From Heliopora coerulea (Eukaryota; Cnidaria; Anthozoa; Scleralcyonacea; Helioporidae), in assembly GCA_030142905.1 (NCBI GenBank), contig JASJOG010000082.1, positions 216,001 to 280,000 of the forward strand: 64,000 nucleotides of DNA, written 5' to 3'. Shown here piece after piece: positions 1 to 9,600 of this stretch. Made by a program: the position numbers and the translations under genes. Every line of letters starts with the position of its first letter. The first letter of the stretch is position 1. Below the pieces are notes generated by a model. That model did no database searches. It was not told the origin of the DNA and saw only the letters and a program-made list of their open reading frames with translations.

Positions 1-1332
1 TTAGATATTTCACGATTTTTAGGGCCCTTGCCTATAATTTCATTCACATCTTTCCAGGGGTTTTTAATATCGCCAATGTTATCTCTAAAATAGTTTTGGT
101 AGTATGAGATGTTGGCAGATTTGATGCACTGGTTAACATTATTTCTAGCACTTTTATACTTTGCCCAATTTTCATCAGATTTAAATCTAGCTGCAATTCT
201 CTTTAGCTTACCCCTTTCAAACATCAACCTCTTCAAATTACGAGTTAACCAAGGTGAATTTTTATTCCTAATTTTCCTATTCCGTCTCGGGGCACGTACA
301 TCCGCAATGTTTACAAAAATAGCTTTCCAGGCATTCCATGCAACATTAGGGTCATCCAATCGCATGATATTATGCCATGGAGCCAAACCTAAGTCATATC
401 TAAAAGCATTACCATCGAAATTTCTAAACTGTCTGCTATTAATTATTTTTGGATGACTTTTGGGTATATTGAATTTACGGATCCCATAAACAATTGAATG
501 GTCACTAGTTCCAATGTGGCACACCCCAGAACTCTTAAACAAGGTCGGGTTATTTGTAATACGTAAATCAATAATACTGGATGTAGTTCTTGTTATTCTT
601 GTTGGTTCATTTATAATTTGGTGATATTGATATAGATTACACAGATCAAGAAAGTTCTTTGTATGAGAGTTAAGGGAAGGTGCATCTACATCACAATTAA
701 AATCACCAATAATATTAACCTCCAATTGATGTGCTTCTAGCTTAATAATTAGTTGCTCAAAAAAATTCATAATTGAATTATCAGAGGTTGGTGGCCTGTA
801 CCATGTGCCGACAATAAATGGCTTAGTTTTTGGTTTAATTACTTTGATACAAAGCCATTCTAATGGATCCTGCTTAATCTCGTGCATCCGTTCATAGTTA
901 ATAACGTTTCTAATGTAAAGTGCACCCCGCCACCATTTCTATTTCTATAATGTCGTTCAAGGGTATATCCAGGAATCGACACTAATGTATCTGGGATTTA
1001 TCAAGTTTAGTTTCATTTAGGGCAAGAATATCTATAGAGCCTGTGATAATATATGCTCTTAATTCATCTATATGAGCTGGTAAACTATTTATATTCAAAG
1101 CTGTAATCTTAAAACCATTATTTTTAGAAATTTTATCAAGTAAACCTTCTCTACTGAATGTTAATCTCCCAAACCCGGAGGCAGGCAAACAGTCAGTGGC
1201 TTCCGCAGTTAATATTTTGTTTGTGGAAAAAGCTTCCATTGAAATGGTATTGCAATTTAGGGATTGTACAGAGACAACATCTGTAGATCCACTGGGTAAA
1301 ATACAGGAACTGTTAGTGGGTAGGAGCTTCAA
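1..1332 (-). pseudogene. LINE non-LTR retrotransposon, endonuclease (EEP) domain, decayed, runs off the window edge
   Basis: Read on the minus strand, this stretch encodes an apurinic-type endonuclease of a LINE. In order: the N-terminal strand TALNINSLPAHIDELRAYI followed by DILALNETKLDKS (about 1118-990), a GGGV segment near 925, WYRPPTSDN near 800, the catalytic motif IIGDFNCD near 690, and TSDHS near 510. The chain then continues as the linker toward the reverse transcriptase, and the frame is open to position 1. At least two frameshifts break it: a stop and frame change near 982-990, and a lost base near 926, where the frame leaves GGGV. The reverse transcriptase would lie left of the window. 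The text resembles CR1/L2-like LINEs of marine invertebrates, but the clade is a guess. It is a dead copy. Confidence 0.85.
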
Positions 1333-1660
1333 CAGTGTTTAAGTTAATTGCGATATTCTGTTCAGAGCTTTTGCAAGCTCCCAAACTGGTTTGGGAAATT
1401 TACAGTTGTAGAACTCTTCGATCCATTAAGTGGTCTCAGAGCCTGTCTAATAAAGTCAGATGCTAAAAGTTTAACTCCCACCTGTGGATTTATTGCTTAG
1501 TTGCAGAGAACGTTTTAAAGAGGGAGCACAATTTATGTGGCACTCACATTGATGTCCAGAGATACGCAAAGAAAATGGAGGAGGTATGAAAACGTATTGT
1601 TGAAGCTCTAACAAATCGGTATCAGGGTCCTTTTGTCTTAAGTAAATTAAGTAAACTTAA
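1333..1660. other. Unassigned stretch between LINE and first visible exon
   Basis: I see no exon or recognisable domain here. Part of it may be the 5' untranslated end of the minus-strand LINE. Upstream exons of the PARP14-like gene were looked for (an RRM second-half exon with the V-A-x-A-V start) and not found. Confidence 0.4.
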
Positions 1661-1800
1661 GGGGCTGATTACATGAGACCGGTAAGGAGTCTGCACAGCT
1701 CGACATGAGATCGTTACCCATACAAATCCTTGTTCCTGTTTACAAGAGACTGGTTCGGAAAATAAGCTCGGACCGGTCTCACTCATTTTGGGTGCCCTTT
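1661..1800. repeat. Palindromic repeat remnant, possible MITE
   Basis: A perfect 9-bp inverted pair lies at 1674-1682 (TGAGACCGG) and 1773-1781 (CCGGTCTCA). The outer flanks, AAGGGGCTGATTACA on the left and GGGTGCCCTT on the right, are also roughly complementary. This looks like a short non-autonomous element with imperfect inverted ends, sitting just before the splice acceptor at 1835-1836. No target duplication is clear. Confidence 0.4.
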
Positions 1801-1836
1801 AGATAAATTTTCTTTGAATCTCACCGCAATTTTTAG

Positions 1837-2450
1837 AGCGTCCCTACGGAAATAAAGACGGTTTTGGTTTCTGATTTACCTGAAGGGATCACAGAAAATC
1901 AACTGACCATTCACTTCCAGAAGAAAAAGAATTCAGGTGGAGAAGTACAAGGAGTTACATTATATCCGGACAGACGTGAAGCTTTGGTTGTCTTTGAAAG
2001 TTATGAAGGTAAAAAAAAAAGCAAAAAAGCTTGTAACACAGTTTTACTTATTGGATATTAGAAAAGCCGAATTATTTCACTGGAGGAGCAATCAGGATTT
2101 CTACATGAGCAAAAACGAAAAATCTTTTCTGACGCTTCAATGAAAACTCCCTTTGCAACATAATGGAAAATAGTTTTTTGAGCAAAAAAGCTTTAAAATG
2201 CATTTTCTACTTACCATGAGTATGGCAAAGCCGTTATCAACTTTAAAAAAAATATGTATTTTGGGGGATAAAAAGGTTTCCCACCAATACGAGGAAACAA
2301 TTCACCCTCTGTCACCCTTGGCATCAACTGTTATTCATATTTTTTAAAATTTTTTATGAAGTTGCAAATGCAGTTGTGACGAGAGAGCAGAAAGTTAAGG
2401 ACAAACTTGTGAAAGTGGAAAAGTATAAGCAACCGAGGAAAGAAGTAAAG
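1837..2450 (+). CDS. RRM-like repeat 1 (exons 1837-2008 and 2362-2450)
   Basis: First visible repeat of the PARP14-like gene. Exon A (172 nt, starts in phase 0 after AG at 1835-1836) encodes TVLVSDLPEGITENQLTIHF and a K-rich turn ending in SGGEVQ, then ALVVFESYEG. Its donor GT is at 2009 and splits a codon after one base. Exon B starts at 2362 with the V-A-N-A-V helix start and ends in the strand KLVKVEKY; the donor is at 2451. An alternative donor at 2445 keeps the same phase. Together they give the beta-alpha-beta-beta-alpha-beta order of an RRM. The intron 2009-2361 holds only AT-rich DNA. Confidence 0.75.
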
Positions 2451-5400
2451 GTTTGTTTCCAAACTCAGTCGTGTTTAAGTTATTGTTTTGGGAAGGACAA
2501 GTGTTGGTTTAGTTTTATTTGCTCAATACAAACTAGAATAAGTCCTTTGTACGTCTGTACAGACAGACAGATGAAAACTTTTTTGAGTTGGCAACCTCTC
2601 TGCAAAAATTGAAGTTTGCTTTTACTTCTTATCAAAAGCACAAAGAGATTTCAAAAGAAGCAAGGACAGTTGTGGTTTCTGATATCCCTGAAGGAATAAC
2701 GGAAAGCAATCTACACATTCACTTTCAAAGAAAAAAGAATGGAGGAGGTGAAATTCAAGTAGTGAAGTTCTTACCGGGACGCCGAGAAGCTTTAGTGGTC
2801 TTTGAAGATCCAGACGGTAAGTGCCTTCGCTTTTTCTGAAATTTTCCGATATTTTATTTCTGCTGAAAATTGGCAACTGATCCTGTTACCTTCATGTTTT
2901 ATGTGCCCATTGCTGTCATGCAAAATTTTTTAACAATACTTTTTCTTTCCCTCTGTTCTTTTTCTATACAAAGTTGCACGTGCAGTAATAAACCGTGAAC
3001 AGATTATTCAAGGAAAAGTTGTGAAACTAAGTCCGCAAAAACGTGAAGGGCAGGTTTGTTTTACAAGCTTTTTCTTCTTTTTTTTTCTCTGGACGTAAGC
3101 CTTGGATGTTAATATATAAGTTAATAAATCATAAACTAAATTTAAATCTTACTTGGGCCAAACACGGCGCCACTTATACACGCGTATCTCAGAACACATG
3201 GGGGTTTCGCCTTTGACGGGTAATAAACGAGCAACCACTTCGTTTCCTACTTCCAGTATCCAGGCTCATACTCGCCAGACTAATCACGCCATTTCTCCCA
3301 ACGATTTTTCCATCATTTCTTCCCGCAGGTCTTTCTCTAACTTTGAACTCCTCATTCGTGAGAGTTTACTTATTTCTAAATACAAACCGTCTCTCAACGA
3401 AAATATCTCTTCCACACCTCTTTCTCTATTCTAATGCTTTCCTCTTCCGTATGCGTGTCACTTCCTGTCACGTCTCCTAGTTTTCTATTGGTTAGCCATC
3501 TAATTATTCCACTATGTAATTATAGATTCATATATATAGTTTTTTCTCATCCCTGTAAACCTACACTCTGAAGATGTTGCACGCCGCAATGAAACGTCAG
3601 TAAACATGTTTTAAAACTTTTCGACTTGCCTCTTTCACTATGGCGATACACTTAAGAATTCTGAGCTGGGCTCTGATCTTTATGTTACGATTACTTGATA
3701 AGGATCAACATGTTCCAAAGAAAACAAGAATTGTCGTGGTTTCCAACCTCCCACCTGGAGTAACAAGAAATGAACTACATATTCACTTTCAAAAGAGGAA
3801 GAACGGAGGAGGTGAAGTCAATGATGTAAGAATGGCACAAGATGGACGAAAAGCTATGGTTAGCTTTGAGGATCCGGAAGGTGACTAGACTTAAATATCG
3901 CTATTCTGTCAGTTTTTGTTAAGCTTACGTTAAGAATGCAAAAGCACAACGTTATCTTAGTTCCTTCATTCAAAGATCATTTTTCTGGTTCATTAACGTT
4001 TCTAATAGAATATAGTGCACTCACTCGTCTTTTATTCTCGTTTTCATTTCAGTGGCCCACGCCGTCATCAATAAAGAGCAGATAATTCGAAGAAAAGTTG
4101 TTGAAGTGACTCCACTGGATAAAGATAACAAGGTTCGTCGTCTGAACTGAGTAGCTTTTACCTTAACGTTGTTACTGATATTTGCAGTCGAGTGCATTCC
4201 CCAAATGAGCGCGTTAACCACCGCGAATCAATGCGAAACTATCTACCATGAAGTAAGTACATTTCGTTTCCAAGAATATCAAAAAATACGTCAGCTGTTG
4301 ACGTAATTTTTGTACTAACGCCTTGTGTTGTTCAAGCCTTGAGCCTAAAGTATCAGAGAACGTAGCTGACAATGTCTAGTTCAAGTTTTCTTATCTCAGT
4401 GGTTTTCAAGTTTTATCTTGAACTGGTATTGTAATTTCTCGTAAAAACTAAGATTGGGAACATGAATAGAATTAACTGGCATATATTAAATATGAAAATG
4501 AATTATCATAAAAAATATATGATTGTTTCTGTCTGCAATGCCTTCCGAGTTTTCAGCCATTGCACTGGATAAAAGTTTTAGTACTTGAGAATGATATACT
4601 TCCAGTCTTGGGCTCACAAGCAATTCCTGAGACTCATAGCTTTACAATGGCCTCGTGAGTCGTTTGTCTAATCCAAGCTGTCATATTCTTCAAACTTTAA
4701 AAGTAATACTTATATACATGCGTTGTTCATGCACAGAAACTTTCCTGGATCTTTTCCCAAACTCATCCTCAGAATATTAATGTTTTCCAGCATTTAGAAA
4801 TTTTGGACGAGCAACCATCACAGGCTTCACTTGTTTCAGATGTCTTCTTTAATGGTTTTCCTATCTAAACGATATTCTAGCAGTTATTTGATGCTTTTTT
4901 GCGTTTATTTTTTCATACTGACTTACACAACATGCCACCGTATGTTTTACGTGACTTAACGTTGAAATTGATCTTAAAAGTTTTTTTTAAATTCTTGTTC
5001 TCGGGAGCAGAAGACTCCTGAGCAAACAAGGAAAGAATTGGTTTCTCACGTTCCTGAGCCTACAAAACATTTCTTCGACCCAGAAAAGAAATTAATAAAC
5101 ATAAACAGCTTCACACACCGTGAGGAATTGTGTTCCGAGGATCAACAGTATACGGTTGGCTCTGAAGACTCTGAAGAGTTCATAACTAAGGGAAAAGTCA
5201 TCAATGTACCTACCTATGAGCCACCAAGAACAGAAAATAAGGTTTGGATCAATGCATAGTTTTATGATCTGTTAAATAAATCATAGCAATATGTGTATGT
5301 AGTTATCAACAGCACTGGATGAATGTAAACGATCTTTAACTTGTGTGCCCCGAAATTTCGTTCTACCTCTCGCCATACGCTCACTTAAGGCACCACATTA

Positions 5401-6881
5401 GGAAGATTTATGAATGAGGTCTATGTAAACCCTGTGTAACATCCGTTTTACACGAATTTCTCAATAATTTTGCCAAAATAATTATCATTATCTATCATTT
5501 ACGGGATGGGTGGATGTCGGATATAAAGTTTTCATAGTGAAGCCGCGAAACAATTTATTCAGTTTTCAGAAAGGTGTTCTAATCAGATAAGAATTATATT
5601 TGTTAAAAAATAGTCGAGATGGAACAGTTCACAACATATTTTCAAAATAACTGTAAATGCAGAAAACTGAAAAATATTCATTGTCAATCCCTACCCGATC
5701 TTTCCACTGTCCATGTTTTACTCGAAATTGAAATGGTTTCTTGTGTTTTTTCGCTTTCCATTGAAATAAGCTTCAAGGACTCCCTCCAACGGCGGAAGAT
5801 GCAGTTTATCAGAGGACAATTCTAGTTTCTGATATCCCGGATGACGTAAAAGAAAGCGACGTCATTATTTATTTTCAACGCAAAAATAATAACGGTGGCG
5901 AAGTGGAAAAGGCGAAAATGTTTCCTGATGATGGAAAAGCGTTGGTTGTTTTTGCTGAACCCCAAGGTAAGGACTTCTGATTTTGAAAATTTCTAATTTT
6001 ATGAGGAAAGGGACTATTTGCCGCAAAACACTCTAGATGATCTAGTTGGAATATTAACAATATTCACAAAAGTGGAAACTGATCTTCCAGGTTGTTGTAA
6101 CCCAGAGAGGGATTGGTATTGGTGACTGATTTTTTGACAGCCATGGCGGTGGTTATCTTTTTACGCAAGATGATCATGTTCGGAGTCGAGTCTTAATACA
6201 TTAAAGATTTTTTTATTTAATATAAAAATATATTTATATAAAAAATTTAATTTAATTTAATTTATTTTATTTTTTATCTTATTTATTTGTTTTTATATAA
6301 AAATGTTATTTAATATAAAAAAGTTAACTATACGAGTTAACTGCAAAAATGGCTTGCTAATTATCTGGTTCGTTTGAAAAGTGATGCGAGCCATGTTTTC
6401 ATTTTTGTTATTTTGAGGTAGTGACAGGTTAAGGGTTGAAAGTCTGCAAATTTCCTTTGCTGTTCTTATAAAATTGCCTCTGACGCTTTAACCTGCCCCT
6501 TAGTCTAGAGAAAGTATATATGGCAAGTTGGACTATCAAACAAAAGCTTGCGACTTATATTTTTAGTTGCCGAAAGAGTCCTGCAGAAAAGACATGAACT
6601 CAACGGCAAACCTGTACGTGTGGAGAAATACAATCCATTCCCAAAGGAAACCGAGGTTAGAAAACGGATGCGTATGTGTTTATACTTCCTTGTACATTAG
6701 GCCCCAATTTTCCCGGCCGACCTGTGGCAATCCCAAGAATTATTCGTCTATCCAGGCAAATAGAAAGCGCCCGTAGATTAAGTTTTATGCCCCGAAAATC
6801 AACCACCAGATTGCTTGTTTAACCGCTGTACTGCATCAAGTCAACGACAACAACCACAACAACAGCCACAACAACAAAAAC

Positions 6882-6915
<34 letters not shown>

Positions 6916-9600
6916 ACAATAACAACCGCCACAACAACCATCACCACCACCACAACAACAACAACGACAACAACAAGCAACAATAACAGCAACACCAACA
7001 ACTACACCAACAACAGCAACGACAACAGTGGCAACAACATTACTATAATCCTACGGCTAAAATAACTTGTAAAAAGCGATCTCAAGAAAGGTATCAACAA
7101 ACTACAACTAGAAAATATATTATTATTATACACTAATTATTCTGAACCATTTCAGGTCGTCCACGTTTTTACAGTGGTGACAGCAACTTTGAACCATGCA
7201 TTATTCCAAATCATCGATCCAGAACTGACTAAAGCTATCCTGGATGAGACACAAATGGCTACAGGGATACAATGGCATCATGCAGCCTATGGTCTACTAG
7301 TAACCGGAACATTGGACCAAGTAAAAAAAGCCGGTGATTTCATTCAGTCAAAATTGGGAGACAAGTGTTGGCAACAGCCCAATGTACAAAACTTTGACCA
7401 AAGTATGGGCTCATATGAATTCACCGTAAAAACACAAGGTGTGAAGCATGGCGAGTCCCAAGAAAACTCGGCCCCACCGAGTGATTCCACCATGGTCCCA
7501 GGTCGTGAGTTGTCATACCGGCATGATGGGTTCACTGATAACTTTCCTGAAAAAAGTTCAAGGTACAGGGACATGAAATCTTCAAGAAAGTCATTCGATG
7601 CTGAGGGTGATTCCCCTGACAGCAGAGGACAATTCGAAAATTTTGAAAATTTGCCTCAAGGCGTTTCAAATACTGCTTCGGAGATAACACATGAAAATTC
7701 TGATGCGTCCAAGAACTACTACGAGAAATATCAATTTGCTGATAGGAGAACTTTGGCTTCACAACATTCCAGTATTAAGGCGGATTCTCTTCAATCTGGA
7801 AGCCAGAATCCGATCGGAGTCAGAGCCAGTGAAAAGGAAAAAGTCAAACCGACTCCAATAGCTCGGAAAAACCGTCCGCAAAATAACCAAGAGTATGATG
7901 CCGGACAGCAATGCCCAGACGCAATGACACTCCACGACTTTCAACAAAAGTCAGGTGGACTTCGAACTAAGCTCTCCAATGATCAGCCAAGCACAAAGAC
8001 TGGTAGACTAGCACAAGGGATCCAAGAACTACCTGATCGATCGACCGAGCAGACTGTAGTCGGACAACCAATTCAATCTCAGCGTAGCGCAAGTGTAGAG
8101 ACAGAGGAGCCTAGAGGGCCTCCTGAACGTCGTCAAAACGCTGCAAAGTTTTCATCAGTCTTTGGTGAAGAACGGTCTCCAAGTATGCGAGACGATTCTG
8201 TGCGAACAGAATCCAATGATAGCTTTGTTGGCGTTGCTGCATCCTCATCTCGGACTGGAACTGCCGACAAGCACAATAACGTCGAAGAAGGAGCAGTTTC
8301 TTCATCTAAACTGATGTCCAATGAGAAAGAGGTTTCCAACGATAACTTCCAGTCACATCCCAAGAATCCCGAAGAAGCAAGCTTTGACGGGAGGGATTTC
8401 GATGGGGATAACTTACATTTGAATGGAAATAATTCGCGTCAAGCAAGCCTCGAACAGAGTGAGACTGATGGTAGTAACTTTAGAGAAGATCACAACAATT
8501 CCAAGAAGTCGACGACAGACATCGAAAACCCTCACGAAGCGTCACTCGATATGGTGCAGGATTCTTTGCGGCAAATGAATTTACAAGAAAAACCGTCCTC
8601 TGTAAGTGTTGCGCAGTTCATTCAACATGTATACAAAGACGATCTAGAACAATTCAAAAGTCTAAACCGCGTTGACGTCGTGCTTACAGAAGACAAGAAA
8701 CGTCTCACCTTGAAGCCCATGCGTGGATTTAACCAATCAGAGATGAATGAAGTGGAGAAAAAACTTCAGCAGTTCTATACATCTACGTCCAGAAGACTCA
8801 CTACAGCTACAATCGATCTCAGGCAATTCACCGCAGAAGAGGCCGATAGAATTAAGAAATCAATGATGAGGCAGCGAGACCGATCTGAAGTTATGATTGA
8901 AGAGTCCGATTCCGATGTTTTCAGTTTGGTTGGTGATACTGAAACTGTTGAGATGTTTCGCAGGAATGTTGTTGGAGCGCGTCGAAGGGATAGTCCAGTT
9001 TCAGAAAGCAACAAGACGATGCCAGCTGAGCCGATGGTTGCGACTCGCAAAGGCGTACGAGTGGTGCTTATGCGCGGAGAAATACAAAAGCAAGAATGTG
9101 GTGCGATCGTGAACTTCACAGACAGTGATCTCGTGCACAAGAGCGGGTTGTCGTACGCAATTAGAGAAGCAGCAGGAGAAGCATTCTGGAAAGAATGTAG
9201 AGATATCATTGCTAAGAATGGGTCACTGGTTAGTAATATGGTGACTACAACAACCGCGGGCTCGTTGTCTTGCCAGCAAGTCATCCATGCTATTCTTCCG
9301 GATTTATCAAAGGACAGACGTCAAGAAGTTTTGCGACATGGTTTGAAAGAAACATGCCGTCTCGCCCTCAACAAGGCGAAAGATAGTCAGCTGAAATCAA
9401 TCTGTTTTCCGGTCATAACTTCAGATATTGCCAACCTTCCCTCAGCTGTTAGTTCACGGTTGCTGTTTGAGGTTATAAAAGATTTTATCGAAAATAATAG
9501 CCCGCTCAATAATAATTTTGTTGAAGAAGTTCGCATCGTTTTTTTGAAAAATACACGAGGTATGGAAGATTACATAAAAGAATTTACGAAGAACTTTTAG
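1837..9600 (+). CDS. PARP14-like multi-RRM, KH-like and macro-domain protein (3' ten exons, no ART domain)
   Basis: Ten exons can be joined: 1837-2008, 2362-2450, 2639-2816, 2974-3053, 3703-3880, 4053-4132, 5011-5241, 5771-5966, 6567-6655, 7156-9600. Each inner boundary has AG/GT and phases agree throughout, giving 3,738 nt, or 1245 residues plus TAG. The product has four RRM-like repeats of the PARP10/PARP14 type (SDIPEGIT, IHFQ, KNGGGE, ALVVFEDP, then AERVLQ...HELNG), a KH-like segment, a disordered region and a C-terminal macro domain. In vertebrates such domain sets occur in interferon-linked ADP-ribosylation proteins. A role in ADP-ribose or RNA-linked immunity is inference. The gene ends after the macro domain, so the usual WWE and ART catalytic parts are missing. 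The start codon and promoter lie upstream and are not visible. Exon edges rest on sequence reading alone. Confidence 0.75.
2639..3053 (+). CDS. RRM-like repeat 2 (exons 2639-2816 and 2974-3053)
   Basis: Exon A (178 nt) encodes TVVVSDIPEGITESNLHIHF, then RKKNGGGEIQ and ALVVFEDPDG. Its donor GTAAGT is at 2817. Exon B (80 nt, after AG at 2972-2973) encodes VARAVINREQIIQGKVVKL and ends KREGQ before the donor at 3054. Phases are 0 in, 1 between, 0 out, as in repeats 1, 3 and 4. The GGGE turn and the FEDP end of the second half-strand are signatures of the PARP10/14 and Nmi/IFI35 style of RRM. The intron between the halves is only 157 bp. Confidence 0.82.
3054..3702 (+). mobile_element. Intron carrying the 3' end of a Penelope-like element (GIY-YIG fragment)
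   Basis: Inside the intron, about 3140-3434 in the plus direction encodes the C-terminal GIY-YIG-type endonuclease tail of a Penelope-like retroelement: SYLGQTRRHLYTRISEHMG, then SFSNFELLIRESLLISKYKP and the stop at about 3432-3434. The YLG motif and the R...EH pair are present; the GVY half upstream is missing, so the copy is truncated at its 5' side. The 3' tail continues to about 3620 and contains a hammerhead-like core at 3565-3601. The insertion lies in the same direction as the host gene. No target duplication was recognised. Confidence 0.75.
3565..3601 (+). ncRNA. Hammerhead-ribozyme-like core in the PLE tail
   Basis: CTGAAGA (3568-3574) matches CUGANGA. It is followed by a stem TTGC / GCAA with a five-base loop, then GAAA at 3591-3594. 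Next come CGTC and AGT, where AGT can pair with ACT before the core. With the last A of GAAA, the stem III bases read ACGT, which is self-complementary, as in dimeric hammerheads. Hammerheads are a known feature of Penelope-like elements. Stem I is only three pairs, so activity is unproven. Confidence 0.45.
3703..4132 (+). CDS. RRM-like repeat 3 (exons 3703-3880 and 4053-4132)
   Basis: Exon A is 178 nt, exactly the length of the matching exon of repeat 2. It encodes RIVVVSNLPPGVTRNELHIH, then FQKRKNGGGEVND and AMVSFEDPEG; the donor is GT at 3881. Exon B is 80 nt, again equal to repeat 2, and encodes VAHAVINKEQIIRRKVVEV before the donor at 4133. The equal lengths, phases and residues show that repeats 2 and 3 arose by tandem duplication of a two-exon module. 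The acceptor at 3701-3702 is a plain AG with a short pyrimidine run, so this boundary is slightly less certain than the phase suggests. Confidence 0.8.
4133..5010 (+). other. Intron, no feature seen
   Basis: This 878-bp intron is AT-rich. I found no exon, mobile element or RNA in it on either strand. The pyrimidine-rich end before AG at 5009-5010 includes a run of T. Confidence 0.6.
5011..5241 (+). CDS. Linker exon between RRM repeats 3 and 4
   Basis: A 231-nt exon, phase 0 at both ends, coding 77 residues. It opens with KTPEQTRKELVSHVPEPTKH and closes with EEFITKGKVINVPTYEP. The two ends recall the start (VVVSDxPE) and end (EQIIxGKVVxLxP) of the RRM repeats, but the middle lacks the IHFQ and GGGE motifs. 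It is acidic and has no other recognisable domain. It may be a decayed repeat whose internal intron was lost, or an unrelated linker. The open frame, AG at 5009-5010, GT at 5242 and matching phase support it as a real exon. Confidence 0.6.
5242..5770 (+). other. Intron, no feature seen
   Basis: A 529-bp AT-rich intron with nothing recognisable. The short open stretch at 5619-5825 is not supported as coding in that frame, because the RRM repeat that begins at 5771 uses another frame. Confidence 0.6.
5771..6655 (+). CDS. RRM-like repeat 4 (exons 5771-5966 and 6567-6655)
   Basis: Exon A (196 nt, phase 0 after AG at 5769-5770) encodes a short linker, then TILVSDIPDDVKESDVIIYF, RKNNNGGEVEK and ALVVFAEPQG. 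The donor GTAAGG is at 5967. Exon B (89 nt) encodes VAERVLQKRHELNGKPVRVE and ends in FPKETE before the donor at 6656. The AERVLQ...HELNG sequence is the clearest match to PARP10/PARP14 RRM domains and anchors the family call. The intron between the halves, 5967-6566, is the longest of the four and carries an AT-only tract. Confidence 0.8.
6209..6322. repeat. AT-only low-complexity tract in intron
   Basis: About 110 bp of almost pure A and T with TTTAATTTAA and TATATAAAAA runs, inside the intron between the two halves of RRM repeat 4. Simple sequence with no other structure seen. Confidence 0.75.
6841..7040. repeat. Imperfect CAA trinucleotide tract in the last intron
   Basis: Around 200 bp of CAA units broken by CGA, CCA, CAG and CAT triplets, about 115 bp before the acceptor of the terminal exon. 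On the plus strand it reads as Gln/Asn/Thr runs, on the minus strand as Val runs. It is an intronic microsatellite, not coding. Triplet phase is kept over most of its length. Confidence 0.85.
7156..9600 (+). CDS. Terminal exon: KH-like, disordered region, KH-like, degenerate macro domain
   Basis: Starts after AG at 7154-7155 in phase 0 and runs 814 codons to TAG. Residues 1-75 of the exon (VVHVFTVVTATLNHALFQII onward, with GLLVTGTLDQVKKAGDFI) look like the KH-type modules of PARP14. Residues about 80-480 are Ser, Asn, Asp, Glu and Gln rich and probably disordered. Residues about 483-610 (QFIQHVYKDDLEQFKSL to VVGARR) form a second KH-like part. From about 631 to the end is a macro domain: GEIQKQECGAIVNFTDSDL, SGLSYAIREAAGEAFWKECR and AGSLSCQQVIHAILP match the family. 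The ADP-ribose loops are altered: the usual GGGV reads KSGL, the NAAN asparagine pair is incomplete, and the phosphate loop reads SDIANLP. Binding may be weak or changed, and hydrolase activity is unlikely. The protein ends with no ART domain. Confidence 0.85.
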   Translation, partial: VVHVFTVVTATLNHALFQIIDPELTKAILDETQMATGIQWHHAAYGLLVTGTLDQVKKAGDFIQSKLGDKCWQQPNVQNFDQSMGSYEFTVKTQGVKHGESQENSAPPSDSTMVPGRELSYRHDGFTDNFPEKSSRYRDMKSSRKSFDAEGDSPDSRGQFENFENLPQGVSNTASEITHENSDASKNYYEKYQFADRRTLASQHSSIKADSLQSGSQNPIGVRASEKEKVKPTPIARKNRPQNNQEYDAGQQCPDAMTLHDFQQKSGGLRTKLSNDQPSTKTGRLAQGIQELPDRSTEQTVVGQPIQSQRSASVETEEPRGPPERRQNAAKFSSVFGEERSPSMRDDSVRTESNDSFVGVAASSSRTGTADKHNNVEEGAVSSSKLMSNEKEVSNDNFQSHPKNPEEASFDGRDFDGDNLHLNGNNSRQASLEQSETDGSNFREDHNNSKKSTTDIENPHEASLDMVQDSLRQMNLQEKPSSVSVAQFIQHVYKDDLEQFKSLNRVDVVLTEDKKRLTLKPMRGFNQSEMNEVEKKLQQFYTSTSRRLTTATIDLRQFTAEEADRIKKSMMRQRDRSEVMIEESDSDVFSLVGDTETVEMFRRNVVGARRRDSPVSESNKTMPAEPMVATRKGVRVVLMRGEIQKQECGAIVNFTDSDLVHKSGLSYAIREAAGEAFWKECRDIIAKNGSLVSNMVTTTTAGSLSCQQVIHAILPDLSKDRRQEVLRHGLKETCRLALNKAKDSQLKSICFPVITSDIANLPSAVSSRLLFEVIKDFIENNSPLNNNFVEEVRIVFLKNTRGMEDYIKEFTKNF

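Noticed and set aside
109..456. Plus-strand open frame opposite the LINE
   Set aside because: The minus strand carries the recognisable endonuclease text; the plus frame is its shadow.
6819..7001. Valine-rich open frame on the minus strand
   Set aside because: It is the reverse reading of the intronic CAA microsatellite.
8775..9284. 169-residue minus-strand open frame inside the terminal exon
   Set aside because: It lies opposite the KH-like and macro-domain coding sequence, whose domains are clear on the plus strand.
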